Below, in pieces: positions 8,508 to 18,303 of a stretch of DNA of 64,000 nucleotides. Origin of the DNA: Flagellimonas oceanensis (GTDB taxonomy: Bacteria > Bacteroidota > Bacteroidia > Flavobacteriales > Flavobacteriaceae); contig NZ_RZNA01000044.1 in the NCBI RefSeq assembly GCF_003992595.1, positions 62,001-126,000 of the forward strand, written 5' to 3'. Both the position numbers and the translations under genes were made by a program. Position 1 is the first letter of the stretch, and each line of letters begins with the position of its first letter. The notes beneath the pieces are model-generated. The model did not search any database, was not told where the DNA came from, and worked only from the letters and a program-made list of their open reading frames with translations.

Positions 8508-11500
8508 ATGAAAATTAAAAGCAAACTTTTGCTAATCTCGTTTTTGTTGTTTCAGGCTGTACTTTTGGCACAAAACAATATAACGATTTCGGGAACGGTC
8601 TTGGATGATCTAGGACAACCGTTGCCGGGGGCAAGCGTAGTGCTTCAGGGCACTACTACAGGAACCCAAACGGATTTTGATGGAAACTATCGTTTGGAAA
8701 ACGTTCCGAGTGACGGAACCTTGATGTTCAGTTACGTCGGATTTACAACGCAAACCGTACCTATTAATAGTAGGACTACGGTTGATCTTACCATGCAGGA
8801 AGATACCCAAGCCTTGGATGAGGTAGTGGTTGTTGGTTATGGTACACAGAAGAAGGCGGATTTAACAGGGTCCATTGTCACGGTTGATGCCGAGCAGATT
8901 GAAAAGACCCCATCTGCAAACCCAGTTCAAGCTTTACAAGGTAAGGTTGCTGGTGTCCAAATTGTGACACCGGGGTCTCCAGGAGCATCACCGACTGTTA
9001 GGATTCGTGGTCTAGGTACGTATTCGGATGCAACCAGTCTTTTGTATGTGGTGGATGGAATGTTCTACAGTAACATTGACTTTTTGAACCCCAACGACAT
9101 TAAGTCGATGAACGTGTTGAAGGATGCATCTTCCTCCGCAATTTATGGGGTAAGGGCTGCGAACGGTGTAGTAATCATTGAGACCAAGTCAGGTAGTAAA
9201 AACAGAAAACCCACCATTGAATATAATGGATATACAGGGGTGCAACGGGCCCAGAATGTTTTACAGATGGCCAATGCCGAACAATTCGTGACCATGGCGG
9301 TTGAATCTGGTTCAGATGCTGACGTTCAGTTTATCCTCGACGCAATGCAGCGTTACGGAAGAAGTAGAATCAATCCCAACGTACCTGATGTAAACACGGA
9401 TTGGTACGATGAGATCATCCGTGATGGACTTATCCAAAACCACAGTATAAGTGTTACCGGGGGAACCGACAATGTGTCGTATTCCTTGGGAACCAACTAC
9501 TTCTCACAAGAAGGTCTGTTGGATATGAAAAACGACTATGAACGATTCAATATCCGTTCAAAACTGGATGTGGACGTTATGGATAACCTTAGAATGGGGG
9601 TAAATACCGTATTTAGTAACGCCACACAGCAAACACCGGAAAACTCAGCTTGGTTCAAAGCATATTTTGCTGTTCCCATTCTTCCTGTTTTTGATGATTT
9701 GAATACAGAGGCGACACCAACGCGCTATGCCAATGCACAAGCGCTTGGATACAGGGGAACCCAGAACCCTTTTCCAGATATGGATTACAACGATAACAGG
9801 TTGAAGATTCGTAAGCTATTGGCCAACATTTACTTGGAAACAGATATTATCAAGGATAAACTGACTTTCAAGACAACCTATAATATTGACTTTTCTGCTT
9901 TGGAAGAGCGCTACGTGAACCTACCGTACAATATGGGCTTTGGAGATCAGCGGATATCTTCCATTAATCGTCGTCAGAACAACTACTACAACCAAATATG
10001 GGACAACTTGCTTACCTATACGGATACCTATGCCGAAGATCACAATGTAACCATAATGGCAGGGACGTCCTTTAGGGATGAAGCCTCCAATCAGTTTCAG
10101 GCAACAGGTAGTGACATAGCAGGTATCAATTATGAAACCTCTTGGTATCTAAATTTTGCTGATCCCTTGTCATTTAATAATAATGTGGAGGAAAACAATC
10201 GTAGGATTTACGGACAATCTTATTTTGGAAGGGTATCCTATAACTTTAAAAATAGATACCTTTTATCGGGGACATTTAGGGCTGATAGGTCTTCCAAATT
10301 TACCAAAGAACAATGGGGTTATTTCCCATCCATTGGTGCCGGTTGGGTCGTATCGCAAGAACCCTTTATGGAAAATTTAGGTTTCTTTGACTTTTTGAAA
10401 CTAAGAGCTGCTTGGGGACGTTTGGGTAACGATAACGTGCCGGCAAGCTCCGGGGCAAATACCATTTCCAATCAAACTGTGGATTTAGGGGATGTTCCTT
10501 ATACAGGGATTACCGCAACCAGTACTTTTACCGATCTTACATGGGAAGTGGTGGAAGAGTTGGACTTTGGATTCAACATGAATATTTTGAACAATCGCTT
10601 GTCTGTGGAGTCCGATTACTATATCAGGGACACCAAGGATGCCATTATGCCCGTGTATATCCCAATCGCCAACCAAACAGTGTCGAGAAACTCAGGGGTA
10701 ATACGTAACTCTGGTATTGAGGTGGCCTTGAACTGGAGCGATGAAATTTCGCCTGACTTTACCTATACGGTCGGAGCCAACTTTACTACTGTAAAAAATG
10801 AGGCCATAGAGATCGAGGACGAAAGTGGTTATATTGATTCAGGTTCTGCGGAGTTCAGACAGCGAACTATGGTAGGGGAGCCACTCTATGCGTTTTACGG
10901 TTACGAGACCACAGGAGTTTATCAAAACCAAGCACAGATCGATGCCGATCCCGTTGCGCAAAGTGCTATTGCAGAAGGTCAGAATATTCAACCTGGATAT
11001 CTCATATTCAATGATAGGGATGGAGATGGGGCCATTACGGATCAAGACAGAATGGTGTTGGGGTCTTTCCTTCCCAAGTTCACTTATGGTGGTAACATTG
11101 GATTGAATTATAAAGACTTCGGTTTTTCCATGAACTTTTATGGGCAAACGGGCAACAAGATATTGAACAGAAAACGAGGTGAGGTCATCTTTACCAACGA
11201 CACCAATATGGATGCCGATCTGGCCAAGAACCGTTGGCATGGAGAAGGTACGAGCAATACGTATCCTTCATCGGCAGGACTACGAGATAGCTGGAACCAA
11301 AGATTGAGTAATTTTTGGGTGGAGGATGGTGATTTCTTCAGAATACAGAACATTCAGCTGGCTTACACACTTCGAGGTGATAAACTCAAAGGCAATATGC
11401 CTGACTTTAAATTCACATTGACTGCAGAAAGACCGTTGACCGTTTTCAGCTACAATGGATTTAATCCAGAAGTTTCTGATGGAGTGGATCGTCAGACATA

Positions 11501-11546
11501 TCCTGTTCCATCGATTTACACCATAGGTGTTAATGTTAAACTATAA
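8508..11546 (+). CDS. SusC/RagA family TonB-dependent outer-membrane transporter (beta-1,2-glucan locus)
   Basis: The 1012-residue product is an outer-membrane beta-barrel that imports oligosaccharides using TonB energy, with the adjacent SusD as lid. A signal peptide (about 1-22, ending LLAQ) is followed by a carboxypeptidase-D-regulatory-like domain (about 25-97, ISGTVLDDLGQPLPGA). The TonB box region is DEVVVVGYGTQKKADLTGS (104-122). The plug includes VRIRGLGTYSD and VLKDASSSAIYG (to about 230), and a barrel ends in the usual IYTIGVNVKL. No STN signalling domain is present, consistent with control by the upstream Y_Y_Y regulator rather than a FecR/sigma pair. SusD follows after 12 bases. 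Confidence 0.97.
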   Translation: MKIKSKLLLISFLLFQAVLLAQNNITISGTVLDDLGQPLPGASVVLQGTTTGTQTDFDGNYRLENVPSDGTLMFSYVGFTTQTVPINSRTTVDLTMQEDTQALDEVVVVGYGTQKKADLTGSIVTVDAEQIEKTPSANPVQALQGKVAGVQIVTPGSPGASPTVRIRGLGTYSDATSLLYVVDGMFYSNIDFLNPNDIKSMNVLKDASSSAIYGVRAANGVVIIETKSGSKNRKPTIEYNGYTGVQRAQNVLQMANAEQFVTMAVESGSDADVQFILDAMQRYGRSRINPNVPDVNTDWYDEIIRDGLIQNHSISVTGGTDNVSYSLGTNYFSQEGLLDMKNDYERFNIRSKLDVDVMDNLRMGVNTVFSNATQQTPENSAWFKAYFAVPILPVFDDLNTEATPTRYANAQALGYRGTQNPFPDMDYNDNRLKIRKLLANIYLETDIIKDKLTFKTTYNIDFSALEERYVNLPYNMGFGDQRISSINRRQNNYYNQIWDNLLTYTDTYAEDHNVTIMAGTSFRDEASNQFQATGSDIAGINYETSWYLNFADPLSFNNNVEENNRRIYGQSYFGRVSYNFKNRYLLSGTFRADRSSKFTKEQWGYFPSIGAGWVVSQEPFMENLGFFDFLKLRAAWGRLGNDNVPASSGANTISNQTVDLGDVPYTGITATSTFTDLTWEVVEELDFGFNMNILNNRLSVESDYYIRDTKDAIMPVYIPIANQTVSRNSGVIRNSGIEVALNWSDEISPDFTYTVGANFTTVKNEAIEIEDESGYIDSGSAEFRQRTMVGEPLYAFYGYETTGVYQNQAQIDADPVAQSAIAEGQNIQPGYLIFNDRDGDGAITDQDRMVLGSFLPKFTYGGNIGLNYKDFGFSMNFYGQTGNKILNRKRGEVIFTNDTNMDADLAKNRWHGEGTSNTYPSSAGLRDSWNQRLSNFWVEDGDFFRIQNIQLAYTLRGDKLKGNMPDFKFTLTAERPLTVFSYNGFNPEVSDGVDRQTYPVPSIYTIGVNVKL

Positions 11547-11558
11547 AAGAAAATTGAG

Positions 11559-13106
11559 ATGAAGAATAGTAACCTATTATATCGAATAGTATTTGTCCTG
11601 GTTGCGATACTGGCTATCCAATCATGCTCAGACAAGTTTGAAGATATCGAAGGACAGCTCAATGCTGATGACCTGGATTATTCGGCGACCGAGGATATGG
11701 TTCAGGCATTGATCGGTTCCTACTATGTGATTGCCACAAGGGGATGGGAAGAGCCATTGCTGCTTTCCGTTCGTGGCGATGATGTAAATGCAGGTGGTTT
11801 GGGCGACCAACAACCCTTTGCTGATACCGATAATTATGTATACGCCCAAGGATACTGGATGTACAACTCTTTGTGGAACGTACACTATGGAGACATTGTA
11901 CAACTGAATACCGAGATTGAATTGATCGAGAATTTCAAGGATTTCGCAGATGAAAGCGGAAAGGCAACAGCGGACCAATACATTGCTGAAATCAAGGTAA
12001 TGAGGGCATGGTTGCATTTTAACCTGGCTAGGGTTTGGAGCGATGTGTTCATCATTGAATCCACCCAACCTGATGCCGAGATAGCCAATGGGACCGCTAC
12101 CAAGCAGGAAATCATGCAATATATCTCCGATCAAATGGATGAAGCCATTCCATTGTTGCCCAATTTGAGACCAAACGAAAGGACCGATATCCCAGGCGGA
12201 GTTACTCGCTACACTGCATATGCACTCAAAGCGATGGCCCACATGGAAATGGAGGATTATCAAGGCATGGCGGATGCCTGTGCTGAGATCATCAACTCCA
12301 ATAAATTCTCATTGTACCCGGACTTTTACAGTCTGTTCAAAAAACCAGGGGAGTTAAGCGACGAGAGTTTGTTCGAACTGCAGTTTTCCGATTATGGTTC
12401 AAGTACGGGAGATACCTTTTATCACTTATACGCTCCGTTTGGTCCACAAGGATGGACACCGGCCAGGGAGAATGCCTCTGACGGTTGGGGCTTTTATGAG
12501 CCAAGCATGAAGTTCATCAAGTTCATGTTGGATAGAGACGAATCCGTACGTTTGGAAACCAGTGTACTTTGGACGGACCGGGGAATTACAGAATTACAAG
12601 CAGACCCGAATTATGCAACGCTTCCTTCATTCGTTAACAATACTACACGAGAAGGTGATGTGATCAATGACTACGCTAGAGCATTGTTTGCCAGTGGTAA
12701 ACACTATTTGCCATCCGTTCAACTTACAGATCAGCGAAATAACTATGGTGGAGGCAAGAACATGATTGTAATGCGCTACGCAGAAATACTGTTGATGTAT
12801 GCCGAAGCGCTGACTCGTGGAGCCAGTGGTTCCGGAATGACGGCAGACCAGGCGGTAAACCTTGTTCGCAGCAGAGCTGGAATGCCATCCATATCTGGAG
12901 TTTCCTCTGATGATGTGATGGACGAGAAGTTTGCCGAATTGGGCATGGAATGGGGAATCCGCTATTACGACATGATTCGCTTGGACAATTATTCCGAACT
13001 GAGCTATGACGGACGAACCTTTACTGCAGACAAAGAACTATTGCCATATCCACAAGCACAAGTGGATGCACTCCCAACCTTGGGTGGCGGTAGTAGCGAT
13101 GACTAA
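11559..13106 (+). CDS. SusD/RagB family glycan-binding lipoprotein (beta-1,2-glucan locus)
   Basis: This is the surface lipoprotein that forms the lid of the preceding SusC transporter and captures oligosaccharides. The 515-residue product has a lipobox (LAIQSC, Cys23) and the TPR-rich helical fold typical of the family. Recognisable features are IKVMRAWLHFNLARVWSDVF (about 145-164), and near the C-terminus the RYAEILLMYAEAL helix and a GIRYYDMIRLDNY motif. The carbohydrate it binds is inferred from the GH144 genes downstream. A lipoprotein with three LamG-like modules follows after 23 bases. Confidence 0.96.
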   Translation: MKNSNLLYRIVFVLVAILAIQSCSDKFEDIEGQLNADDLDYSATEDMVQALIGSYYVIATRGWEEPLLLSVRGDDVNAGGLGDQQPFADTDNYVYAQGYWMYNSLWNVHYGDIVQLNTEIELIENFKDFADESGKATADQYIAEIKVMRAWLHFNLARVWSDVFIIESTQPDAEIANGTATKQEIMQYISDQMDEAIPLLPNLRPNERTDIPGGVTRYTAYALKAMAHMEMEDYQGMADACAEIINSNKFSLYPDFYSLFKKPGELSDESLFELQFSDYGSSTGDTFYHLYAPFGPQGWTPARENASDGWGFYEPSMKFIKFMLDRDESVRLETSVLWTDRGITELQADPNYATLPSFVNNTTREGDVINDYARALFASGKHYLPSVQLTDQRNNYGGGKNMIVMRYAEILLMYAEALTRGASGSGMTADQAVNLVRSRAGMPSISGVSSDDVMDEKFAELGMEWGIRYYDMIRLDNYSELSYDGRTFTADKELLPYPQAQVDALPTLGGGSSDD

Positions 13107-13129
13107 CACTAACTAAATAAACTACAAAG

Positions 13130-15502
13130 ATGAAACATATAGTTAAATCCATATTGATGCTGCTGGGGCTACTGGTGGTTTCATGTAACGAGGGTATCGA
13201 TCCCATCACGGCAGTGGATGCCGGGGTGGATGAAACAGCGCCCCAGGTTACGATAACTTACCCAACCGAAGGAGTGGAATTGATGCCTTTTGAAGAAGAA
13301 ACTTCAATTGATATCACTTTTGAGGTCACTGATGATATAGAAGTATCGAATGTTGCTGTATCCATGGATGGGTCGCAAATAGCCACGTTCAACTCCTTTA
13401 AGGATTACAGGATTGTATTGGAGGAAGTGACTTACGAAGGATTGGGGAACGGCGATCACACAGTTACCGTAGCTGCAACGGATATCGAGGGCAAAACTAC
13501 GACCGAGGAGGTCAACTTTGCCAAACTGGCGCCCTATAGCGCACAATTTGATGGGGAAGTTCTTTACATGCCCTTCAATGCAGATTATATGGACTTTATC
13601 AGTTTCCAAGAAGCCGGAGAAGTCGGTAATCCAGGTTTTGCTGGTGATGCCTTTTTGGGAGCCGATGCCTTCCAAGGAGCAGCAGATTCATACCTCACTT
13701 TCCCCATGGATGGTTTGAAAAACAGTGAATTTAGTGCAGCATTTTGGTACAAAGTAAATCCAACACCGGATAGAGCGGGAATTTTGGTAGTGGGCGACGA
13801 TGCTGATGACAGAAACCAAGGATTCCGTTTGTTCCGAGAAGGTAATGCCGATGAACAGCGAATCAAATTAAATGTAGGTACTGGTGCAGCAGAAAGCTGG
13901 AATGATGGTGGAGTTATTGATGTGACCGCCGGTGAGTGGGTTCACGTTGCAGTTTCCATATCCCAGACCCAGAGTACCATTTACTTCAATGGGGTTGAAA
14001 TGTTGAGCGCAGATTTACCCGCACCTATTGATTGGACGGGGTGTGAAGAACTGCATATTGGTGCTGGAGGTCCAACCTTTGATTATTGGGACCATGGCTA
14101 CGATGCCAGTCCAATGGACGAACTCCGAATTTTTGATAAGGCGTTGACGCAGAGCGATGTTCAAATCATGATGAATGCCGCCAATCCATACATTCCTCAA
14201 TATGATGGAGAATCTTTCTACATGCCTTTTGATGGGGATTATATTGATTTGATAGGAAGTAAAGCGGCAACCCAAGTAGGTTCACCAAGCTTTACCGATG
14301 AAAGTCAAGTAGGAGATCAGGCTTATTTAGGGGCTGCGGATTCCTATATCAATTATCCAGCAGAAGGATTGATGACTTCCGAGTTCAGTGGTTCCTTCTG
14401 GTACAAAGTCGATGCTAGCCCAGATAGGGCGGGTATTATCACCATAGGTGATGATGCCGCCGATCGCTTCCAAGGATTCCGATTGTTCCGGGAAGGAAGT
14501 GCAGACGAACAGCGCATCAAACTCAACGTTGGAACAGGAGCCGGAGAAAGTTGGAATGATGGTGATGTAATCGATGTAAATGCAGGCGAATGGGTCCATA
14601 TCACTTTTACGATATCAAATAGTGAAAATGTTATCTATTTCAATGGAGCAGAAGTTCTGTCGTCCGCCATGTCGGCACCGATCGATTGGACGGGCTGTGA
14701 TACCTTTACCATTGGTGCAGGTGGACCGACCTTTGACTATTGGGGGCATGCTTCCGACAACAGTATTATCGATGACCTGAGATTCTATAGCAAATCGCTT
14801 TCTCCTGAAGAAGTGGCTGAAGTTTACGGCGGAGAGGTTACGCCACAGAACTATGGTTCCACATTGTATATGCCTTTTGAAGGGTCCAATGTAGATGATA
14901 ACTCTGGTGCAGAGGCTACCGTTGTAGGTGCTCCCGGTTTTGCAGGCGAAAGCGCTGTAGGCAGCGATGCCTATGCTGGTGCTACGGATTCGTATCTCAC
15001 TTTCCCGATTGATGGATTATTCAACAATCAATTCAGTGGAGCTTTTTGGTACAAGGTCAATGCTGACCCGGACAGAGCTGGTATTTTAACGGTAAGTCCA
15101 CCAATGAACGGTACGGACAACGACCTTTCTGCAGGCTTTAGGCTTATTAGGGAAGGTACCGCCGATGAGCAGCGTATCAAATTACATTTGGGTACCGATG
15201 CTGGAGACGTCTGGAACGATGGGGATGTTATCGATGCCACTGTAGATGAGTGGGTACACGTGGCGTTTACGGTAACGGAAACCCAAACACTTATATACTT
15301 GAACGGCGAGCCGGTGGTCAATACCGGCGATATGGATGGAAAGACCATAAGCTGGGAAAACTGTTCCATCCTATCAATAGGTTCAGGAGCACCTAACTTT
15401 ATTGGTTGGAACCACCTGTCCGATTTAAGTTATATCGATGACCTATACTTATTTGATAGGACATTGACCCAAGAGGAGATTCAAGAAATCATGAACAATT
15501 AA
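13130..15502 (+). CDS. Surface lipoprotein with Ig-like domain and three LamG-like modules (SusE/F position)
   Basis: The 790-residue product is a probable surface glycan-binding protein. It has a lipobox (LLVVSC, Cys19), then an Ig/cadherin-like domain (about 35-130, APQVTITYPTEGVELM). Three homologous concanavalin-A/LamG-type modules start near residues 145, 360 and 577. Each begins with a 'LYMPF' strand and repeats FWYKV, DRAGI, FRL(F/I)RE, ADEQRIKL and WNDG(D/G)VIDV motifs. Module spacing is about 215 residues. LamG_3-like modules usually bind sugars or calcium. In this operon position the protein replaces SusE/SusF and would hold the polysaccharide at the cell surface for the GH144 enzymes encoded next. 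No catalytic residues are evident. Confidence 0.88.
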   Translation: MKHIVKSILMLLGLLVVSCNEGIDPITAVDAGVDETAPQVTITYPTEGVELMPFEEETSIDITFEVTDDIEVSNVAVSMDGSQIATFNSFKDYRIVLEEVTYEGLGNGDHTVTVAATDIEGKTTTEEVNFAKLAPYSAQFDGEVLYMPFNADYMDFISFQEAGEVGNPGFAGDAFLGADAFQGAADSYLTFPMDGLKNSEFSAAFWYKVNPTPDRAGILVVGDDADDRNQGFRLFREGNADEQRIKLNVGTGAAESWNDGGVIDVTAGEWVHVAVSISQTQSTIYFNGVEMLSADLPAPIDWTGCEELHIGAGGPTFDYWDHGYDASPMDELRIFDKALTQSDVQIMMNAANPYIPQYDGESFYMPFDGDYIDLIGSKAATQVGSPSFTDESQVGDQAYLGAADSYINYPAEGLMTSEFSGSFWYKVDASPDRAGIITIGDDAADRFQGFRLFREGSADEQRIKLNVGTGAGESWNDGDVIDVNAGEWVHITFTISNSENVIYFNGAEVLSSAMSAPIDWTGCDTFTIGAGGPTFDYWGHASDNSIIDDLRFYSKSLSPEEVAEVYGGEVTPQNYGSTLYMPFEGSNVDDNSGAEATVVGAPGFAGESAVGSDAYAGATDSYLTFPIDGLFNNQFSGAFWYKVNADPDRAGILTVSPPMNGTDNDLSAGFRLIREGTADEQRIKLHLGTDAGDVWNDGDVIDATVDEWVHVAFTVTETQTLIYLNGEPVVNTGDMDGKTISWENCSILSIGSGAPNFIGWNHLSDLSYIDDLYLFDRTLTQEEIQEIMNN
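13564..15499 (+). repeat. Three in-gene direct repeats of about 650 bases encoding LamG-like modules
   Basis: The coding sequence contains three copies starting near 13564, 14216 and 14864. Copies 1 and 2 are the most alike (for example around 13850 and 14505, both encoding DEQRIKLNVGTGA). Copy 3 is more diverged and shorter in its first strand region. This is a domain triplication within one gene, not a mobile element. Confidence 0.8.
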
Positions 15503-15532
15503 GGTGTTTTTAATGAACACTTCACAATATTT

Positions 15533-15551
15533 GAGTTAGTTAGTTTAGTTT
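15533..15551 (+). repeat. GAGTTAGTTAGTTTAGT intergenic motif, copy 1
   Basis: The 17-base string GAGTTAGTTAGTTTAGT lies between the LamG lipoprotein gene and the first GH144 gene, just before the ATG at 15554. The same 17 bases recur at 60894-60910, and a close relative occurs at 50575-50590. Its role is unknown; here it overlaps the translation initiation region. Confidence 0.6.
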
Positions 15552-15553
15552 AT

Positions 15554-16930
15554 ATGAGGTTAATTATGTTGCCATTGGCCATTGCCGCGCTACTTATAGG
15601 GTGCAATGGCCAAAAAACTAAGGAAGAGGCAAAAAAAACATCGGAAATAAATACGGATAGCTTGGCCAATGCCGACAAGGCTCTATTGGACTCCGTGCAG
15701 TACCAAACCTTCAACTATTTTTGGGATGGGGCGGAACCAGTTTCAGGATTGGCCAGAGAGCGTATCCATTTGGATGGAATTTATCCTAACCACGACAAGG
15801 ATATTATAACCACAGGAGGTTCTGGATTTGGCCTTATGGCCATTTTAGTAGGAGTGGAAAGGGATTTTATCTCCCGCGAGGAAGCTTTGGAGCGCTACGA
15901 GCGTATTGTGGACTTTTTGGAAAAAGCAGATCGTTTCCATGGAGCATGGCCGCATTGGTTGTTACCATCGGGAAAAGTGACCCCGTTCAGTAAAAAGGAC
16001 AACGGAGGGGATTTAGTGGAGACGGCCTTTTTGGTCCAAGGGTTGTTAACGGTCCAAGCCTATTTTAAAGATGGAAATGAGCGTGAACAGCAATTGGCGG
16101 AAAAAATCCAAGAGCTCTGGGAAGGCGTAGAATGGGATTGGTACACCAAAAATGGCGAAGATGTACTGTATTGGCATTGGAGTCCCGAATACCAATGGGA
16201 AATGAACTTTCCCGTAGGAGGCTACAACGAGGCCTTGATTATGTACATTCTGGCGGCGGCATCCCCAACACACTCCATAGACAAATCGGTTTATGAAAAA
16301 GGATGGGCCTTGGACGGACAGATTGCAAAGGACACCACCTACTACGGTCTGGAAACGGAACTAAACCATTATGAGCATAGCGATGCACCCGTAGGACCCC
16401 TGTTCTGGGCACATTATTCCTATTTGGGTTTGAACCCAAAAGGGCTAAAAGATCAGTTCGGTAATTATTGGAAACTGAACCAGAACCATGCAATGATTCA
16501 TTATAAATATGCTGTGGACAATCCAAAGGATTATGAAGGCTATGGAGAAGATTGTTGGGGCTTGACCTCCAGCTACTCCATAAAAGGCTATGCCGGACAC
16601 CGCCCAGGAGAAGATTTGGGCGTAATATCCCCAACAGCTGCACTTTCCTCAATGCCCTACACTCCCGAAGAGAGCAAACAGTTTTTACGGTTCATGTATA
16701 ACGAACAGGATAGCTTAATAGGTAAATACGGACCATACGATGCCTTTAGTTTGGAGGATGATTGGTATTTGCCACGGTATTTGGCCATTGACCAAGGACC
16801 AATTCCTGTAATGATAGAAAATTACCGAAGTGGCCTATTCTGGAAATTGTTCATGGACAATGAAGAAGTACAAAATGGCTTGATGAAATTGGGTTTTGAA
16901 AGCCCGAACATGGAACTTACAAATGATTAA
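15554..16930 (+). CDS. GH144 family endo-beta-1,2-glucanase-like lipoprotein (first of pair)
   Basis: This 458-residue lipoprotein (lipobox LLIGC, Cys17) has the glucoamylase-like (alpha/alpha)6 fold of GH144. Characterised members split linear and cyclic beta-1,2-glucans into sophorose and short sophoro-oligosaccharides. The acidic trio reported as essential in a characterised GH144 enzyme (Asp135, Asp139, Glu142) appears with the same spacing as Asp149, Asp153 and Glu156 in DNGGDLVETAFL. Other conserved stretches are TGGSGFGLMAILVGVER, FHGAWPHWL, LYWHWSPEY and DCWGLTSSYS. The lipid anchor and operon place it at the cell surface or periplasm. A paralogue overlaps its end by 8 bases. Confidence 0.9.
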   Translation: MRLIMLPLAIAALLIGCNGQKTKEEAKKTSEINTDSLANADKALLDSVQYQTFNYFWDGAEPVSGLARERIHLDGIYPNHDKDIITTGGSGFGLMAILVGVERDFISREEALERYERIVDFLEKADRFHGAWPHWLLPSGKVTPFSKKDNGGDLVETAFLVQGLLTVQAYFKDGNEREQQLAEKIQELWEGVEWDWYTKNGEDVLYWHWSPEYQWEMNFPVGGYNEALIMYILAAASPTHSIDKSVYEKGWALDGQIAKDTTYYGLETELNHYEHSDAPVGPLFWAHYSYLGLNPKGLKDQFGNYWKLNQNHAMIHYKYAVDNPKDYEGYGEDCWGLTSSYSIKGYAGHRPGEDLGVISPTAALSSMPYTPEESKQFLRFMYNEQDSLIGKYGPYDAFSLEDDWYLPRYLAIDQGPIPVMIENYRSGLFWKLFMDNEEVQNGLMKLGFESPNMELTND

Positions 16931-18302
16931 AAAAGTATTATATCCAGTTTTCTTTGCCGCACTGATTACATCCTGCGGGGGAGGGGACGATTACACTTAC
17001 GTACCCACAACACCGGAACTTCCCGGTAATGGCTCCGATGATGATGACGATGAGGAACCAACAATTACGGATGAGGAATTATTGGACCTGACCCAGGCAA
17101 CCACCTTTAAATACTTTTGGGATTTTGCCGATGCCGATTCCGGTGGGGCAAGGGAAAGATATCACCCGAACGACCCAGGCAATAGTGAAGGCGTTGTAAC
17201 TGCCGGAGGCACGGGATTTGGCCTCATGGCCATTTTGGTCGGAATGGAAAGAGGATATATCTCCAGAACCGAAGGGTTCGAACGGTTGACGACCCTCTTG
17301 GATTTCTTGGAAAATGCCGATCGCTTTCACGGAGCATGGTCGCATTGGATCAATGGTTCCACAGGGGCTGTGATTCCCTTTAGTGATTTGGATGATGGAG
17401 GGGATTTGGTGGAAACCGCTTTTTTGGCACAAGGACTTATTTGCATCAAAGAATACTTTAAAAATGGTTCTGATGCTGAGCAGGCTTTGGCCCAACAGGC
17501 AGATGAGCTTTGGAAAGGAGTGGAGTGGGATTGGTATACCCAAAACCAAAATGTGTTGTACTGGCATTGGAGCCCAAATCATGGTTTCGATATCAACCTT
17601 CAACTAAAGGGCTATAATGAGGTATTGATTACGTATGTGATGGCCGCGGCCTCGCCGGAATTTGGTATAGAAAAAGAAGTATATTCCAATGGCTGGGCCT
17701 CGGGTGGAGGAATCCAATCGGCAAACACGCAATACGGTTATCCGCTTTTGGTTAGGCACAATGGCTCTGAACAGTTTGGTGGACCCCTGTTCTGGGCACA
17801 CTATTCCTATTTAGGGCTGGACCCTCGAAATCTTTCCGATGATTATGTGGATTACTGGGATGTAAATGTCAACCATACCATGATCAATTACGAATACTGC
17901 GTGGACAATCCCGATTTTTATCAAGATTATGGTGAAGATTGTTGGGGATTAACGGCGAGTTACTCCCGAAACAACGATGGAAGCATCGGATACAACGCCC
18001 ATAGTCCCAGCAACGATACCGGGGTCATATCTCCCACTGCAGCTATCAGTTCTATTCCCTACGCGCCCGAAGAATCTTTGGATGCAATGCATTACTTTTA
18101 TAGAAATAGAGATGATTTGTTGGGCCCGGCAGGGTTTTACGATGCCTTCAGCCCAGAATACGATTGGGTAGCAGAAGCATATCTGGCCATAGACCAGGGA
18201 CCGCAGATCATCATGATTGAAAACTATCGGACTGGTTTGCTTTGGAACTTGTTTATGGGTAACGAAGATGTTCAAGCTGGTTTGACCAAACTTGGATTTT
18301 AA
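16923..18302 (+). CDS. GH144 family endo-beta-1,2-glucanase-like lipoprotein (second of pair)
   Basis: This is a 459-residue paralogue of the preceding enzyme, with lipobox LITSC (Cys18) and an unusually acidic Gly/Asp/Glu linker (about residues 38-50). The linker may push the catalytic domain away from the membrane. The catalytic acidic trio is conserved as Asp157, Asp161 and Glu164 (DDGGDLVETAFL). GTGFGLMAILVGMER, FHGAWSHWI, LYWHWSPNHG and DCWGLTASYS match the first copy. The ATG at 16923 overlaps the upstream stop and is preferred over an in-frame TTG at 16896, because it gives a clean signal peptide. The two copies may divide the work, for example endo versus exo cleavage or surface versus periplasm; this is inference. 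Confidence 0.9.
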   Translation: MIKKVLYPVFFAALITSCGGGDDYTYVPTTPELPGNGSDDDDDEEPTITDEELLDLTQATTFKYFWDFADADSGGARERYHPNDPGNSEGVVTAGGTGFGLMAILVGMERGYISRTEGFERLTTLLDFLENADRFHGAWSHWINGSTGAVIPFSDLDDGGDLVETAFLAQGLICIKEYFKNGSDAEQALAQQADELWKGVEWDWYTQNQNVLYWHWSPNHGFDINLQLKGYNEVLITYVMAAASPEFGIEKEVYSNGWASGGGIQSANTQYGYPLLVRHNGSEQFGGPLFWAHYSYLGLDPRNLSDDYVDYWDVNVNHTMINYEYCVDNPDFYQDYGEDCWGLTASYSRNNDGSIGYNAHSPSNDTGVISPTAAISSIPYAPEESLDAMHYFYRNRDDLLGPAGFYDAFSPEYDWVAEAYLAIDQGPQIIMIENYRTGLLWNLFMGNEDVQAGLTKLGF

Positions 18303-18303
18303 T

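Noticed and set aside
13564..15499. Regularly spaced repeats that might suggest a CRISPR or tandem-repeat array
   Set aside because: The repeat unit is about 650 bases, in frame and coding, and translates to three homologous LamG-like modules.
16896..16922. Earlier TTG start for the second GH144 gene
   Set aside because: It would overlap the upstream GH144 gene by 35 bases and bury the lipoprotein signal peptide; the ATG at 16923 gives a standard one.
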